A stretch of 64,000 nt of DNA from JANQFM01 sp035471925 (GCA_035471925.1 DATIPO010000151.1:55672-119671), one strand, 5' to 3'; shown: positions 34,650 through 43,759, counted from the first letter of the stretch. The notes: generated by a model not told the origin, from the sequence alone. Made by a program: numbers and translations.

Positions 34650-36644
34650 CTACAGGCCGGCGGAAGCGTAAATCCGCTTGGAAAGCGTGCCTACGCGGTC
34701 ATTTGCGGGATCGTAGATGACGACCTTGAGCCAGCCGTTGTCGACCCGGATTGGAGGGTGAAAAACTTTTTGCAGACGGATTCCCTCACGGCTGACGCGC
34801 TGAAAATTCTGGTCGGAGAGGTCCATCTGGATGCGGTCCCAGACCGGCCACAATTTGTCCTTCTTGTCGTCGCCGAAGAAGTAGGCCACTACCAGGCTGC
34901 CCCTCAGGCGGTTGTCCTGGCGGGCCACCATCTCGGCGGCGAAGTCAATATCGAGATCGACTCGGAAAGCCGTCTTGCCTGACATGGTCTGGCCCGGCTG
35001 GACCTCGACGTTGGCCGAGATGTCTTGAAGCGGACGCTCGGTGTTGGCCGCGGCCACGGTGCGGACATAAGCTTTAAGCTTTTCCTGGTTCTCAAAGTCG
35101 AGTCGAGGCCGGGCGTAATAGCCCTGGCGGGCCAGAACCTTAAGGCCGGGACGCTTGACGTGCACCTTGATGGAGCGGTAGCCGCCGTTCATCTCGCCCA
35201 CGGGCTCATAGCCCAGCAAGTAGCTGGCCCGGGCCGAGCGCTCGGTGTCCGACAGGGCTCGCTCGATGTCGCGGTGGATGAAGGACTGCCCGCCGGTCAT
35301 CGAAGACATTCGCCGGATGGCTGCCAGAGCGTCCGTTCGCGAGAGGTTGCCGCAACCCAGGTTGCGGTCAGTGGAAAGCAGCGGATTCTGGGCGTCGAGT
35401 CCGTCGTTAATGGTGTTGAAGGTACTCTGAGTGCCGCCGTCCACGCAGTCGTAATCGGGATTGCCAGTCTGAATCGCATGGATGCGGATGCGGTAGTTGC
35501 TGGCCATGCGCCCGACTTCTTCGTAGTGCCAGCGCTGGGGCAAAAGCAGGCCCTGAGGCGTCATAAAGATGAGGTGCTTTTCGTCCGCGATGAAGCGGAG
35601 GTACTCGATGGCGCTGAAGATGGTGTTGAGGTCCTCGTCGCCAGTGACCCGCCTGGAAAGGTATTCGCCCCGTGGAATGTCGCTGATCAATGCCAGCCGG
35701 GCCGACTCGAAGGTGCCTCCGTGCTCGCGGCGAGCGCGGGCCTCCTGAGCGGGGTCCGGAGGATCCACAATCGCCCTCAGGACATCGGTCACGGGATCGC
35801 GGTTTTGAGTGTCCGCGGCGCCCGAGAGGATGCCGCGTTCGATCGTGTCCCTCTGACGGAACATTTCTTGCGACACGTCGAGCGTATCCAACCTCACGGC
35901 CTCTCGGTTCTCCTCCTTGCGCTGGCCCGTGCTGATGAGAAAGGGGGCCACGACTTGACGCGAACGCAAGCCGCTGCGTTTGAACATCTCATCAGCTTGC
36001 TGCCTCAGCTTGGGCGGCAGCCGCTTCAATTCCTGGGAGGCAAAAAGCTGATGGGAAAACCGTTGCGTCAGGACGGATTCGATGCGGGGACCGGTCTTCT
36101 GGTAATCGCGCAGAAGGGCGGCGACTTTGTCGATGTCTTGCCCGAAGTCGGTAATCCGGTTGTAGGCCATCACGGCGATGCGGTCGGGCGGCCGCAGGTC
36201 CTCCACGAATTCAACCAGGCGGTCCATGGACTTGAAATAGGTGCCGATATCGCTATGGTTGGGCACGCGTCCCAGCGCAATCAGAAAGGTGCGCGCTCCC
36301 GCGGAGGCGGTTTCCGCCGGGCCCTGCAAATCGCCTTGAGCCGAGCCGGCGGCCTCCTGGCTGCGCCTCGCAACGCCGAACTGCTGCAGGGAAAAGTTGA
36401 CGATCTCGCGGGGGACCTCGTTCTCGAAGACTTCGAAATCGCCGGCTGCCAAGTCGAGCACTGGACGCCCCTTCTTGTCCAGCACCACAACGTCCACCGG
36501 AACCCGAAGCGTCTCGCTGCGGAAAAGCGCCTGAGGCGTATCGCCAGCGGGCTTAGAAGTGGCTTCTTGTTGTGCCGAAAGAATGGAAAAGGCGGAGAAG
36601 AAGGCGAGACAGGCAGATGCCCAAACCCTGGGTCGCGATAGCAT
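34650..36644 (-). CDS. Secreted VWFA-related protein (acidobacterial type)
   Basis: 664-aa exported protein. Signal peptide (~1-24, ACLAFFSAFSILSA). An opening segment VPVDVVVLDKKGRPVLDL with DFEVFENEVPREI is the hallmark N-terminus of the VWFA-related Acidobacterial domain family, followed by a VWA-like fold (~105-470) and a beta-rich C-terminal domain (YRSIKVHVKRPGLKVLARQG). This family is expanded in Acidobacteriota and has no assigned biochemical role; the VWA fold suggests metal-dependent protein binding in the envelope or outside the cell. GGAGGAG Shine-Dalgarno. It is upstream of the PHP gene. Confidence 0.9.
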   Translation of the reverse strand: MLSRPRVWASACLAFFSAFSILSAQQEATSKPAGDTPQALFRSETLRVPVDVVVLDKKGRPVLDLAAGDFEVFENEVPREIVNFSLQQFGVARRSQEAAGSAQGDLQGPAETASAGARTFLIALGRVPNHSDIGTYFKSMDRLVEFVEDLRPPDRIAVMAYNRITDFGQDIDKVAALLRDYQKTGPRIESVLTQRFSHQLFASQELKRLPPKLRQQADEMFKRSGLRSRQVVAPFLISTGQRKEENREAVRLDTLDVSQEMFRQRDTIERGILSGAADTQNRDPVTDVLRAIVDPPDPAQEARARREHGGTFESARLALISDIPRGEYLSRRVTGDEDLNTIFSAIEYLRFIADEKHLIFMTPQGLLLPQRWHYEEVGRMASNYRIRIHAIQTGNPDYDCVDGGTQSTFNTINDGLDAQNPLLSTDRNLGCGNLSRTDALAAIRRMSSMTGGQSFIHRDIERALSDTERSARASYLLGYEPVGEMNGGYRSIKVHVKRPGLKVLARQGYYARPRLDFENQEKLKAYVRTVAAANTERPLQDISANVEVQPGQTMSGKTAFRVDLDIDFAAEMVARQDNRLRGSLVVAYFFGDDKKDKLWPVWDRIQMDLSDQNFQRVSREGIRLQKVFHPPIRVDNGWLKVVIYDPANDRVGTLSKRIYASAGL

Positions 36645-36832
36645 ATAGTGACTCCTCCCGAGTCGGCTCCAGGAGCCAATTCCTGAGAGCGGTAGCCGCG
36701 ATGGGGAAAACGTTCCTTACTATAGCACACACGCCCCGAATTTTTTTCTCCCAAACTGCAATCTTGACAATGAAAGCGCTGAGTCGGTAAAAGAAGGCAG
36801 CCGGTAGCGCCTCGGCCGGGAGGAAATGCGCG

Positions 36833-37051
36833 ATGAACCCACAAGAAGCCCGCCAGATCGCCGCTGACGCCCTGCGCGACACTTCAGCCAAGCATCTCGA
36901 GGTGGCCTTCGTCGTGGAGAAGGACGGGAATTGGGTCGTGCTTCTGACCCGGGACGACCAAGACTGGGTGGTCAAAGTGCCGGTCCACGAGTCCGCCAGC
37001 GCCGAGGACTTCCGCAGCCACGTTGCTCATGAGGTGCAGCGTCTCTTCTAA
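36833..37051 (+). CDS. Small hypothetical protein upstream of argH
   Basis: 72 aa, no signal peptide. A short alpha/beta sequence with HLEVAFVVEKDGNWVVLL and DWVVKVPVHE strands and terminal helix. A GGAGG Shine-Dalgarno and a gap of only 19 bp to argH support a real gene in an operon. I do not recognise the family. Confidence 0.65.
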   Translation: MNPQEARQIAADALRDTSAKHLEVAFVVEKDGNWVVLLTRDDQDWVVKVPVHESASAEDFRSHVAHEVQRLF

Positions 37052-37070
37052 CGTCCCCGAAGGATTCATC

Positions 37071-38546
37071 ATGGCCAAGCTCTGGGGAGGACGGTTTTCG
37101 CAGCAGGCGGACCAAGTCTTCGCCCGCTTCAACGCATCTCTGCCCTTCGACCGACGTTTGCTCGACTGCGATCTGCGTTCGGCGCTGGCCCACTGCCGGA
37201 CGTTGCAGGAAGCCGGAGCCATAACTCCCGACGAATCGGGGCGCTTGCAGGCGGCCCTTCGCGACATCGCAGGCGAAGTCGCCCAAGAACCTGGTTTGAT
37301 CGAGCAAGCCATCGAGCAAGGCGTCGAGGACGTTCACTCCTTCGTGGAGGGCGAGTTGGCGCGCCGGGTGGGCGATTTGGGACTCAAGCTCAACACCGGA
37401 CGCAGCCGCAACGATCAAGTGGCCACTGACTTTCGTCTCTACCTGCGGCGGGCCTGCGACGAATCGCTGCTGCTGCTGCGGCGTCTTCAAAGGGCCCTGC
37501 TCAAGCTGGCTGAAGACAACGGGCAGGCCGTTCTTCCCGGCTACACCCACATGCAACGCGCGCAACCTTTGCTTTGGCCCCATTATCTGCTGGCCTACGT
37601 CGAGATGCTGGACCGTGATGCCCAGCGCTTTGCTCAAGCTCGTCGGCGCATCAACTACTGTCCGCTGGGATCGGCCGCGTTGGCCGGGACCAACTATCCC
37701 GTTGACCGACGCCTGCAAGCCCGGCTGCTGGGATTTGAGGAGGTGTCCTGCAACAGCGTGGACGCGATCGCCGACCGTGACTTCCTGCTTGACTACACCT
37801 CGGCTGCCTCCATTCTCATGATGCACCTCTCGCGCTTGTGCGAAGACTGGATCCTCTACAGTTCCAGCGAGTTCGGCTTTCTCGAATTCGGGGACGCCGT
37901 GACCACAGGCTCTTCGCTCATGCCTCAAAAAAAGAATCCCGACGCCCTGGAATTGATCCGCGGCAAAGCAGCCCGGGTCTTCGCCGCCCATCAGGGACTG
38001 CTGGTGCTGCTCAAGGGATTGCCTCTCAGCTACAACAAAGACCTGCAAGAAGACAAGGAAGGCGTCTTCGACTGCATCGATACCGTTCTCGATTGCTTGC
38101 AGGTGACGGCCCTGGTGGCGCGCCACGCGGCCTTGCGTCCCCAGCGCATGAAGGAAGCGGCTCAGGAGGGCTACCTCAACGCCACTGAGTTGGCGGATTA
38201 TCTGGTCCGCAAGGGACTCCCCTTCCGCCGGGCTCACGACTTGGCCGGCCAAGCCGTGCTCCGCGCCATTGAGATGCAGCGGCCGCTGGAGGCCATGCCT
38301 CTTGAGGACTACCGCCAACTCTCTGATCTGTTCGAGGACGACCTCTACCAGTCGCTGACGCTGGAGAGCACGCTCAAGACCAAGGACGTGGAAGGCGGGA
38401 CGGCTCCCCGCCGGGTGGAGGCGGCCTTGGAGAAGGCCAAGCAGCGTGTGCGGGCAGCTCAGGACGAAGCTGAGCAGCGCCTGCAAGCTCAAGACCGTGA
38501 GAGTCTCGATTCCGACCTTCCTGGGCCGCGCCAGAGGGACTCGTGA
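37071..38546 (+). CDS. argH: Argininosuccinate lyase
   Basis: Last enzyme of arginine biosynthesis: cleaves argininosuccinate to arginine and fumarate, cytoplasmic tetramer. 491 aa. Family features: N-terminus KLWGGRFSQ, LNTGRSRNDQVATD, His160 in GYTHMQRAQP, and the fumarase/lyase signature SSLMPQKKNPD with catalytic Ser281. ATG 37071 is chosen by alignment to this N-terminus; the frame is open 16 codons upstream. The last ~40 residues form a charged Glu/Gln/Arg-rich tail that looks longer than usual. Preceded by the small 72-aa gene. No other arg genes are visible. Confidence 0.95.
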   Translation: MAKLWGGRFSQQADQVFARFNASLPFDRRLLDCDLRSALAHCRTLQEAGAITPDESGRLQAALRDIAGEVAQEPGLIEQAIEQGVEDVHSFVEGELARRVGDLGLKLNTGRSRNDQVATDFRLYLRRACDESLLLLRRLQRALLKLAEDNGQAVLPGYTHMQRAQPLLWPHYLLAYVEMLDRDAQRFAQARRRINYCPLGSAALAGTNYPVDRRLQARLLGFEEVSCNSVDAIADRDFLLDYTSAASILMMHLSRLCEDWILYSSSEFGFLEFGDAVTTGSSLMPQKKNPDALELIRGKAARVFAAHQGLLVLLKGLPLSYNKDLQEDKEGVFDCIDTVLDCLQVTALVARHAALRPQRMKEAAQEGYLNATELADYLVRKGLPFRRAHDLAGQAVLRAIEMQRPLEAMPLEDYRQLSDLFEDDLYQSLTLESTLKTKDVEGGTAPRRVEAALEKAKQRVRAAQDEAEQRLQAQDRESLDSDLPGPRQRDS

Positions 38547-38843
38547 TAAGCATCCGTCAAGATTCTGGCGCTTGGCGTTGATCGATTGACGCTTGCGCAA
38601 GGAGCCGTTTCCTATCCGGCAATGTGCTGCAAAGGGCTTCCAGGACTGGGAAAAGTGCTGAAGTCGTTGGACTGCCGCGGCTTGGCATGATGCTTGCGTC
38701 CTCGCAGGGCGGGGTAAAACGACTCTCCAGCTTCCGCCCCAAACTGATGGGGGAGGCGGAGGTTGGAGATGAGGGCAAACAGGCTCCGGACGCTCATGCA
38801 GGCGTCCGGGGCCGGTGCTCGCCTCCTGAAAGGACAGTCCGCT

Positions 38844-39236
38844 ATGACCACCGCCGGCCACGAACAGCATCTTCAAGATCAGAAGAAGGAAATGGAAGAC
38901 ATCTTGAGCCAGGTTCGCGACTATGTGGCGCGCCTGGCCGAAGGCTGCACCCTGGTCCGCCAGGACTTCCAGCAGGGAGAGCACGCATTGGGACAGAAGC
39001 GGCTGGCGGAAATGCTGGACGGACTGGGCTGGGTCACCAAGGCCTTCATGGTCTCCAGTCCGGTGCTCCAGGAACACGACATCGGACTCTCGGTGGAAGA
39101 GCTTCCCGGAGCCCTGCGGCCAGTACTCGAGGGGCTGCAGAATCAGGACTTCGGGTTGGTGGGCGACGTCCTCGAATATGAGGTCCAGCCCATCTTGGAA
39201 GACTGGCGGGGAGAGCTGGCCAAGCTGCCGGCTTGA
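38844..39236 (+). CDS. Small helical protein of unknown function
   Basis: 130 aa, acidic and helical, with no signal peptide. Sequences such as HLQDQKKEMEDILSQV and RLAEGCTLVRQDFQQGE suggest a coiled-coil-like protein. It lies 10 bp before the PseC-like aminotransferase and probably shares its operon. ATG 38844 has an AGGA Shine-Dalgarno; an upstream start at 38763 would add 27 basic residues that do not look coding. Not recognised. Confidence 0.6.
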   Translation: MTTAGHEQHLQDQKKEMEDILSQVRDYVARLAEGCTLVRQDFQQGEHALGQKRLAEMLDGLGWVTKAFMVSSPVLQEHDIGLSVEELPGALRPVLEGLQNQDFGLVGDVLEYEVQPILEDWRGELAKLPA

Positions 39237-39246
39237 GGGCGGTCCC

Positions 39247-40476
39247 ATGCAGATGCCGGCCAAATCCTCCACAATTCTCAGCATGAAGGGCAAACTGGCG
39301 CTGGACGGCGGGAATCCTGTGCGCCGCGAAATGCTTCCCTACGGTCGCCAGACCATCGAGTCCGCCGACGTGGAGGCCGTCCGCCAGGCGCTGCAGGACG
39401 ATCTCATTACCACCGGCCCGCGGGTCGATGCCTTCGAGGAGGCCTTCGCCCAATCCGTGGGCGCGCGTCACGCCGTCGCCGTCAGCAGCGGAACCGCCGC
39501 CCTCCACTGCGCCGTCCAGGCCCTGCGGCTGAGCCCAGGGGACGAGGTCATCGTTCCCTCCATGACCTTCGCGGCCACGGCCAACGCGGCACTCTTCGTC
39601 GGCGCGCGCCCTCTCTTCGCCGACGTCGATCCCGAGACGCTTCTGATCGACCCCGCTTCGCTGGACAGACTCCTCGGCCGACGCAGCAAGGCCGTCATCG
39701 CCGTCGACTACGCGGGCCAGCCCTGCGACTACCCGGCGCTTGGTGAGTTGGCCGGTCAGCGGGGAGTGGCGCTGCTGGCCGACGCCTGCCATGCCCCCGG
39801 CGCCCAACTGGACGGGCGTCCGGTGGGAAGCTTGGCCGAGATGAGCTGCTTCTCCCTCCATCCCGTCAAGCATCTCACCTGCGGGGAAGGGGGCATGATC
39901 ACCACCGACGACGCCGGGCTCGCCGAGGACATGCGGCGCTTCCGCAATCACGGCATTTCGCTCGATCACCGGGCCCGCCGGCGGAAGGGGTCCTGGTACT
40001 ATGAAATCTCGCGCCTGGGCTACAACTACCGTCTCACCGACATCCAATGCGCGCTGGGACTCTCACAGCTCTCTCGCCTCGACTCCTGGGTGGCCCGCCG
40101 CCGCGCCATCGCCCAGGCCTACGATCAAGCCTTGAGCGGGATGGAGGCCGTGCGTCCGCTCAAGGTGCGTCCCGGAGTAGAGCATGCCTACCATCTCTAC
40201 GTGGTGCGGCTCGATCTGGACCGCCTCAGGGTCGGCCGGACTCAAGTCTTCCAGGCTTTAAGAGCCGAGGGCATCGGCGTCAACGTCCACTACATCCCGG
40301 TCCACCTGCACCCCTTCTATCGTCGCGAATTGGGGACCTCGGAGGGACTCTGTCCCAACGCCGAAGCCGCCTATCAGGACATCCTCACCCTCCCCCTCTT
40401 CCCCGCCATGGCCCAAGCCGACCAATCCGACGTCCTCACCGCCCTGCAAAAAGTCCTCCACGCCTACCGCCGCTAG
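39247..40476 (+). CDS. DegT/DnrJ/EryC1/StrS sugar aminotransferase, PseC-like
   Basis: 409-aa PLP-dependent nucleotide-sugar aminotransferase. The N-terminal MLPYGRQTIESADVEAV, VSSGTAALH (phosphate binding), and SLHPVKHLTCGEGG with PLP Lys208 closely match PseC, which makes UDP-4-amino-4,6-dideoxy-AltNAc for pseudaminic acid. DegT relatives share these motifs, so the donor sugar is not proven. ATG 39247 is 10 bp after the previous gene; ATG 39283 is an alternative nearer family length. No pseB, pseH, pseG, pseF or pseI is visible here. The convergent formyltransferase next door may modify the amine it makes. Confidence 0.87.
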   Translation: MQMPAKSSTILSMKGKLALDGGNPVRREMLPYGRQTIESADVEAVRQALQDDLITTGPRVDAFEEAFAQSVGARHAVAVSSGTAALHCAVQALRLSPGDEVIVPSMTFAATANAALFVGARPLFADVDPETLLIDPASLDRLLGRRSKAVIAVDYAGQPCDYPALGELAGQRGVALLADACHAPGAQLDGRPVGSLAEMSCFSLHPVKHLTCGEGGMITTDDAGLAEDMRRFRNHGISLDHRARRRKGSWYYEISRLGYNYRLTDIQCALGLSQLSRLDSWVARRRAIAQAYDQALSGMEAVRPLKVRPGVEHAYHLYVVRLDLDRLRVGRTQVFQALRAEGIGVNVHYIPVHLHPFYRRELGTSEGLCPNAEAAYQDILTLPLFPAMAQADQSDVLTALQKVLHAYRR

Positions 40477-40539
40477 AACAGGACGGTCTGAGATTCGGGA
40501 GCGCCTAAAGGCCGAGACCTCGGAGTTAGCGCTGCCGCG

Positions 40540-41286
40540 TCACTCCTCGTCTTCTTCCAGTTCGATGCGGATGCGCAGGGGGGTGGCGGTGTCTTGGTAG
40601 GGGGCGCCGGGGTAGGGGGGAAAGGTGCGGGCGCGCAGGATGTCGATCAACTCGCGGCCGCTGTAGGTTTTGTCAGGGTCGATGCGCAGTTGGCGGTCGA
40701 GGTCGCCGGCCTCGCGGGCCGGGGAGGGCGACTTGGGCTGAGGACGCGGCTCCAGCCGGTCCTGCAGCCACAGTGGAACCGAGGAGGCCAGCAATTGGGT
40801 TCCCGAGTCCATCAGGCGGGCATAGAGAGCGGCAGCGGTGTCTGTGGCCAAGGTAAAGACGGCTTCCTGGGCCAAGATGGCCCCCGTGTTGACGCCTTCG
40901 TCGATCAAGTGCAGGGTCACGCCCGCCGGTTCCTTGGCGGCGATGGCCCAGGCGTGGGGATGGGCTCCCCGGCCGTGAGGCAGGAGCGAAGGATGCAGGT
41001 TGGCGGCGCCCTTGGGAAACAGGTCCAGGACCTCTTGGGGAATGTCGTCACCGAAAAGGACGCTCAGTCCGTGAGTGGGCTCCAGGTCGGCCAGCTTGGC
41101 GCGGACTTTGGACGATTCCAGTTGGTCGATCCTCCAGATGGGGACATCATCGCCCACCGCATTTCGGATGCGCTCGGCATCCCTTTCGCCAGGCGGGTGG
41201 ACCACGGCAGCCACCACCTGCCCGGCCAGAAACTCCACCGCTCGAATGCCCAATTCTCCATTGACAAAAAGTACCAGACGCGCCAT
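40540..41286 (-). CDS. Formyltransferase-fold protein, probable amino-sugar N-formyltransferase
   Basis: 248-aa formyltransferase. The catalytic signature NLHPSLLPHGRG is intact, with Asn96 and His98, and the matching Asp129 sits in HLIDEGVNTG. The N-terminal Rossmann-like half is shorter than in Fmt (methionyl-tRNA formyltransferase, ~310 aa), and the Fmt C-terminal tRNA domain is absent. Length and setting favour an N10-formyl-THF-dependent sugar-amine formyltransferase over Fmt. It converges with the PseC-like aminotransferase across 63 bp. Strong AAGGAGG Shine-Dalgarno. Alternative: a diverged formyltransferase of nucleotide or other metabolism. Confidence 0.78.
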   Translation of the reverse strand: MARLVLFVNGELGIRAVEFLAGQVVAAVVHPPGERDAERIRNAVGDDVPIWRIDQLESSKVRAKLADLEPTHGLSVLFGDDIPQEVLDLFPKGAANLHPSLLPHGRGAHPHAWAIAAKEPAGVTLHLIDEGVNTGAILAQEAVFTLATDTAAALYARLMDSGTQLLASSVPLWLQDRLEPRPQPKSPSPAREAGDLDRQLRIDPDKTYSGRELIDILRARTFPPYPGAPYQDTATPLRIRIELEEDEE

Positions 41287-41653
41287 TCAGCCTCCTTGCA
41301 AATCCATCGTCCCGTTGCAGGCCGGGGGGTCCATCTCATTCTAACCGCTCCGTCCTCAAAAGTGGCTAAACTCTCAGCCCCCCCCCGGAAGCGCCCCCCG
41401 ACTCGATGCCACGGCTTCTCGGTGATTGTGTTAAGCTTGGGCCGTCATTGTGGACGGCGCGGATACGTGCCGAAGAAAGAACGGCCGAGCAACCTCCGGA
41501 GAAGACCCTCCCGCAGTTTGTGTTCCCTGTTCCGAAATAGCCGGGTGTTACCGTATCCACAGGACCGGTTGGTCCGTCCGTTACAGCGGACGGAATGTCA
41601 GTATCAATTTTGCAGATCCGGCCGGAGAGCTGGACACAGGAGTATCGAGAATC
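41287..41653 (+). other. Long leader/intergenic region upstream of the RRM protein
   Basis: No gene seen. The proximal part contains two overlapping perfect hairpins (41562-41594) that cannot form together. Promoter position is unclear. Confidence 0.5.
41562..41594 (+). promoter_or_regulatory. Two mutually exclusive hairpins in the leader of the RRM gene
   Basis: Hairpin A: GGACC (41562-41566), loop GGTT, GGTCC (41571-41575). Hairpin B: TCCGTCCG (41573-41580), loop TTACAG, CGGACGGA (41587-41594). They share 41573-41575. B is longer and more stable. They end 60 nt before ATG 41654. Confidence 0.45.
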
Positions 41654-41965
41654 ATGTCGAAGAGGATTTATGTTGGAAACCTGCCCTACAGCACCAACGA
41701 AGCTGAACTGCGCGAACTGTTCGAGCAGCACGGGGCGGTTGACGATGTCAGCCTGATCTACGACCGCGACACGGGCCGTGCCCGCGGATTCGGATTCGTG
41801 GAGATGGAAGACGGCGACGCCGACGACGCCATTGACGCCCTCAACGGGTCGGAACTGGGCGGGCGACGCTTGACGGTCAATGAAGCCCGTCCCCGCGGCG
41901 GAGGCGGCGGGGGTGGACGTGGCGGCGGCGGCCGCGGCGGTTACGGCCACGAACCGCGCTGGTAA
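41654..41965 (+). CDS. Glycine-rich RRM RNA-binding protein
   Basis: 103-aa RNA-binding protein: one RRM (residues 2-80) followed by an Arg/Gly-rich tail. RNP2 is IYVGNL and RNP1 is RGFGFVEM, both complete. Bacterial Rbp proteins of this kind, best known in cyanobacteria, are often cold-induced RNA chaperones. ATG 41654 is fixed by the RRM start (SKRIYVGNLPYS); the frame upstream is open but its sequence is not protein-like. A long leader with two exclusive hairpins and a strong terminator define a monocistronic unit, which suggests post-transcriptional control, perhaps by temperature or by the protein itself. Confidence 0.94.
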   Translation: MSKRIYVGNLPYSTNEAELRELFEQHGAVDDVSLIYDRDTGRARGFGFVEMEDGDADDAIDALNGSELGGRRLTVNEARPRGGGGGGGRGGGGRGGYGHEPRW

Positions 41966-41990
41966 GCAGCACCGCTGTCATTGCTTTTTC

Positions 41991-42024
41991 AGCCGCATCC
42001 CGGACCCCGGGATGCGGCTTTTTT
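41991..42024 (+). terminator. Strong rho-independent terminator of the RRM gene
   Basis: 13-bp perfect stem: AGCCGCATCCCGG (41991-42003) and CCGGGATGCGGCT (42007-42019), loop ACC, followed by a run of six T. Confidence 0.9.
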
Positions 42025-42127
42025 AGTGCCCCTGAGTCGAAAACGGGCAGCCAGTCTGAGCACTCCGTTGCTTTGCCCTGCATAACGTGGCATCCTGTCC
42101 AGCGCATTTCATCTTTTGGAGGATTCC

Positions 42128-43618
42128 ATGCGAATCGGCCCTGACTCAGTCAGCTTGAGGACCTTCCTGCTGGCCCTCGTTCTGCTTTCGTTCCTGATGC
42201 CCGCTTGCGGGCCGGCCGTCCAAGACGACCCGGTTGAAGCGGATGCGCCTTCGCCGCCCACGCTGGAAGCCCTCGCTCCCCGCCAGCCCTTCGTCACCTC
42301 CGACACCGACCCTCTGCGCGCTGCCCTGGTGCTGCCCCTCAGCGAGCACTTGCTCCGCACCCTGGCTATCGGCATTCCGGGAGGCCATCCGCTGGTGCGC
42401 AGCCAGCCCATGGGCAAGGTCGCCGAACACGCCCAGTTGGTGGAGGCGCTGACCGAGAACGGGGTGCGCGTCCTGGATGTACGCGACTTGGCCGAGGAAG
42501 CCATCCAAGAAGCCCGCCGCCAGGGCGCGCTGGAAGACTGGCTTAAGGAGGCCTTCCCCGTCTCGGCCCCTCGGGCCATCGAGCGGTTGGAGGAGATCGA
42601 CGCCGACAGTCTCTTCAACCAGCGGGACGATCACTTCTACCTGGAGGATGAAGACCATGCCTTCGATCCCATCTTCCCAGGTGTACCTTCCATGTACTGG
42701 GCCCGCGACTGGGCCATCAGCACGCCTCGGGGACTCGTCATCGGCAACGGCATGCGATTCGGACGCTCGCGCGAGAACCACGTGGCCCGCCTCATTTTCC
42801 GCTTCGCTCCCTCGTTGGACGATATCCCAGTGGCCTTCGACGCCGCCCAACATGACGTCAACCTGGACGGCGGCGACACCATCGTGCTCGATGCCGACAC
42901 TCTGCTGCTGGGCGTGGACAACCGCTCCAGCCGCGAGGCCGCGCCTCTGCTGGCCCAGGAACTGGGCATGGACGTCCTGGCCGTCAGCATGCCTCCGCGT
43001 CAGCGGGCCGGAGCCCTGCGGCGCTCGCTCCTCCACCTCGACACCATCTTCAATATCGTCGACCACAAAAAGGCGGTGGCGCTGCCCTTCTTCCTGGAAA
43101 AGGAATACTCCGAGTCCAACCCCCTCAAGAACATCCTGACCGGACTGGCCCGCCAGGTCGAAGCCATGGCCAAGGCCCATCCCGACTACGAATTCTCCGG
43201 AGTGGAAGACATCCAGACTACGATCGACGCCATTCCCGAGGTGGGCTGGGTCACCCGTTACGCCGCCGGCAGCGGAGAGGAAGAAGCGCTGGAGATGAAG
43301 CTGGTGGACTATTTCCGCCAAGAGGGCTACCAGATCATCCCGGTGGGGGGAGAGCGGGGGCAACTGCCGCTGACCAAGTACTTTCTCGAGCGGGTCCTCT
43401 ACGAACTCAACTGGCAGGGCGCCAACGTGGTCCAAATCGAGCCGGGGCACGTCCTGGCCTACCGCCACAACACCCACACCAACGAGGCCCTGCGCCAAGC
43501 TGGAGTGCACGTGACGGAATTCGACGGCGATCTCCTGGCCCACCACAACGGCGGCCCCCACTGCCTGGTGATGCCCCTGCTGCGTTGGCCCCAGCGTCCA
43601 GCCGCCGCCACCGATTGA
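42128..43618 (+). CDS. Exported arginine deiminase-family protein (putative lipoprotein)
   Basis: 496-aa guanidino-group hydrolase of the arginine deiminase superfamily. The catalytic elements line up: ARDWAISTPRGLVIGN, LDGGD at 246-250, HLDTIFN with His303 and Asp305, and the nucleophile Cys479 in NGGPHCLVMPLLR. True ADIs convert arginine to citrulline and ammonia in the cytoplasm. This one instead begins with a hydrophobic signal (~11-24) ending in a lipobox-like MPAC with Cys27, so it should be exported and perhaps lipidated. ATG 42128 is 6 nt after a GGAGG. An acidic linker follows the Cys. Substrate may be free arginine, agmatine or a protein arginine; it is not proven. Confidence 0.82.
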   Translation: MRIGPDSVSLRTFLLALVLLSFLMPACGPAVQDDPVEADAPSPPTLEALAPRQPFVTSDTDPLRAALVLPLSEHLLRTLAIGIPGGHPLVRSQPMGKVAEHAQLVEALTENGVRVLDVRDLAEEAIQEARRQGALEDWLKEAFPVSAPRAIERLEEIDADSLFNQRDDHFYLEDEDHAFDPIFPGVPSMYWARDWAISTPRGLVIGNGMRFGRSRENHVARLIFRFAPSLDDIPVAFDAAQHDVNLDGGDTIVLDADTLLLGVDNRSSREAAPLLAQELGMDVLAVSMPPRQRAGALRRSLLHLDTIFNIVDHKKAVALPFFLEKEYSESNPLKNILTGLARQVEAMAKAHPDYEFSGVEDIQTTIDAIPEVGWVTRYAAGSGEEEALEMKLVDYFRQEGYQIIPVGGERGQLPLTKYFLERVLYELNWQGANVVQIEPGHVLAYRHNTHTNEALRQAGVHVTEFDGDLLAHHNGGPHCLVMPLLRWPQRPAAATD

Positions 43619-43759
43619 TCTTCAGCTCGGTACGCCCCACGCCCCCTTCTTGAGAGTGGAAAGCTCAAGTCCTGGCAGTCCATTCGTGCCCCCAGGTCGC
43701 CGCCTGCGACCGCGCCGGCCAACGGCATCCTCGCCTCACGCCATGGTCGCCAGCTAACG

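Noticed and set aside
35025..36641. 538-codon plus-strand frame opposite the VWFA protein
   Set aside because: Antisense shadow; the minus-strand protein has a signal peptide, an RBS and family motifs.
36972..39293. 773-codon minus-strand frame opposite argH and the downstream genes
   Set aside because: Shadow of argH, which has full catalytic motifs; no domain in the antisense product.
41450..41653. N-terminal extension of the RRM protein from a GTG start
   Set aside because: The extra 68 codons have no RRM-family homology and cover the leader hairpins.
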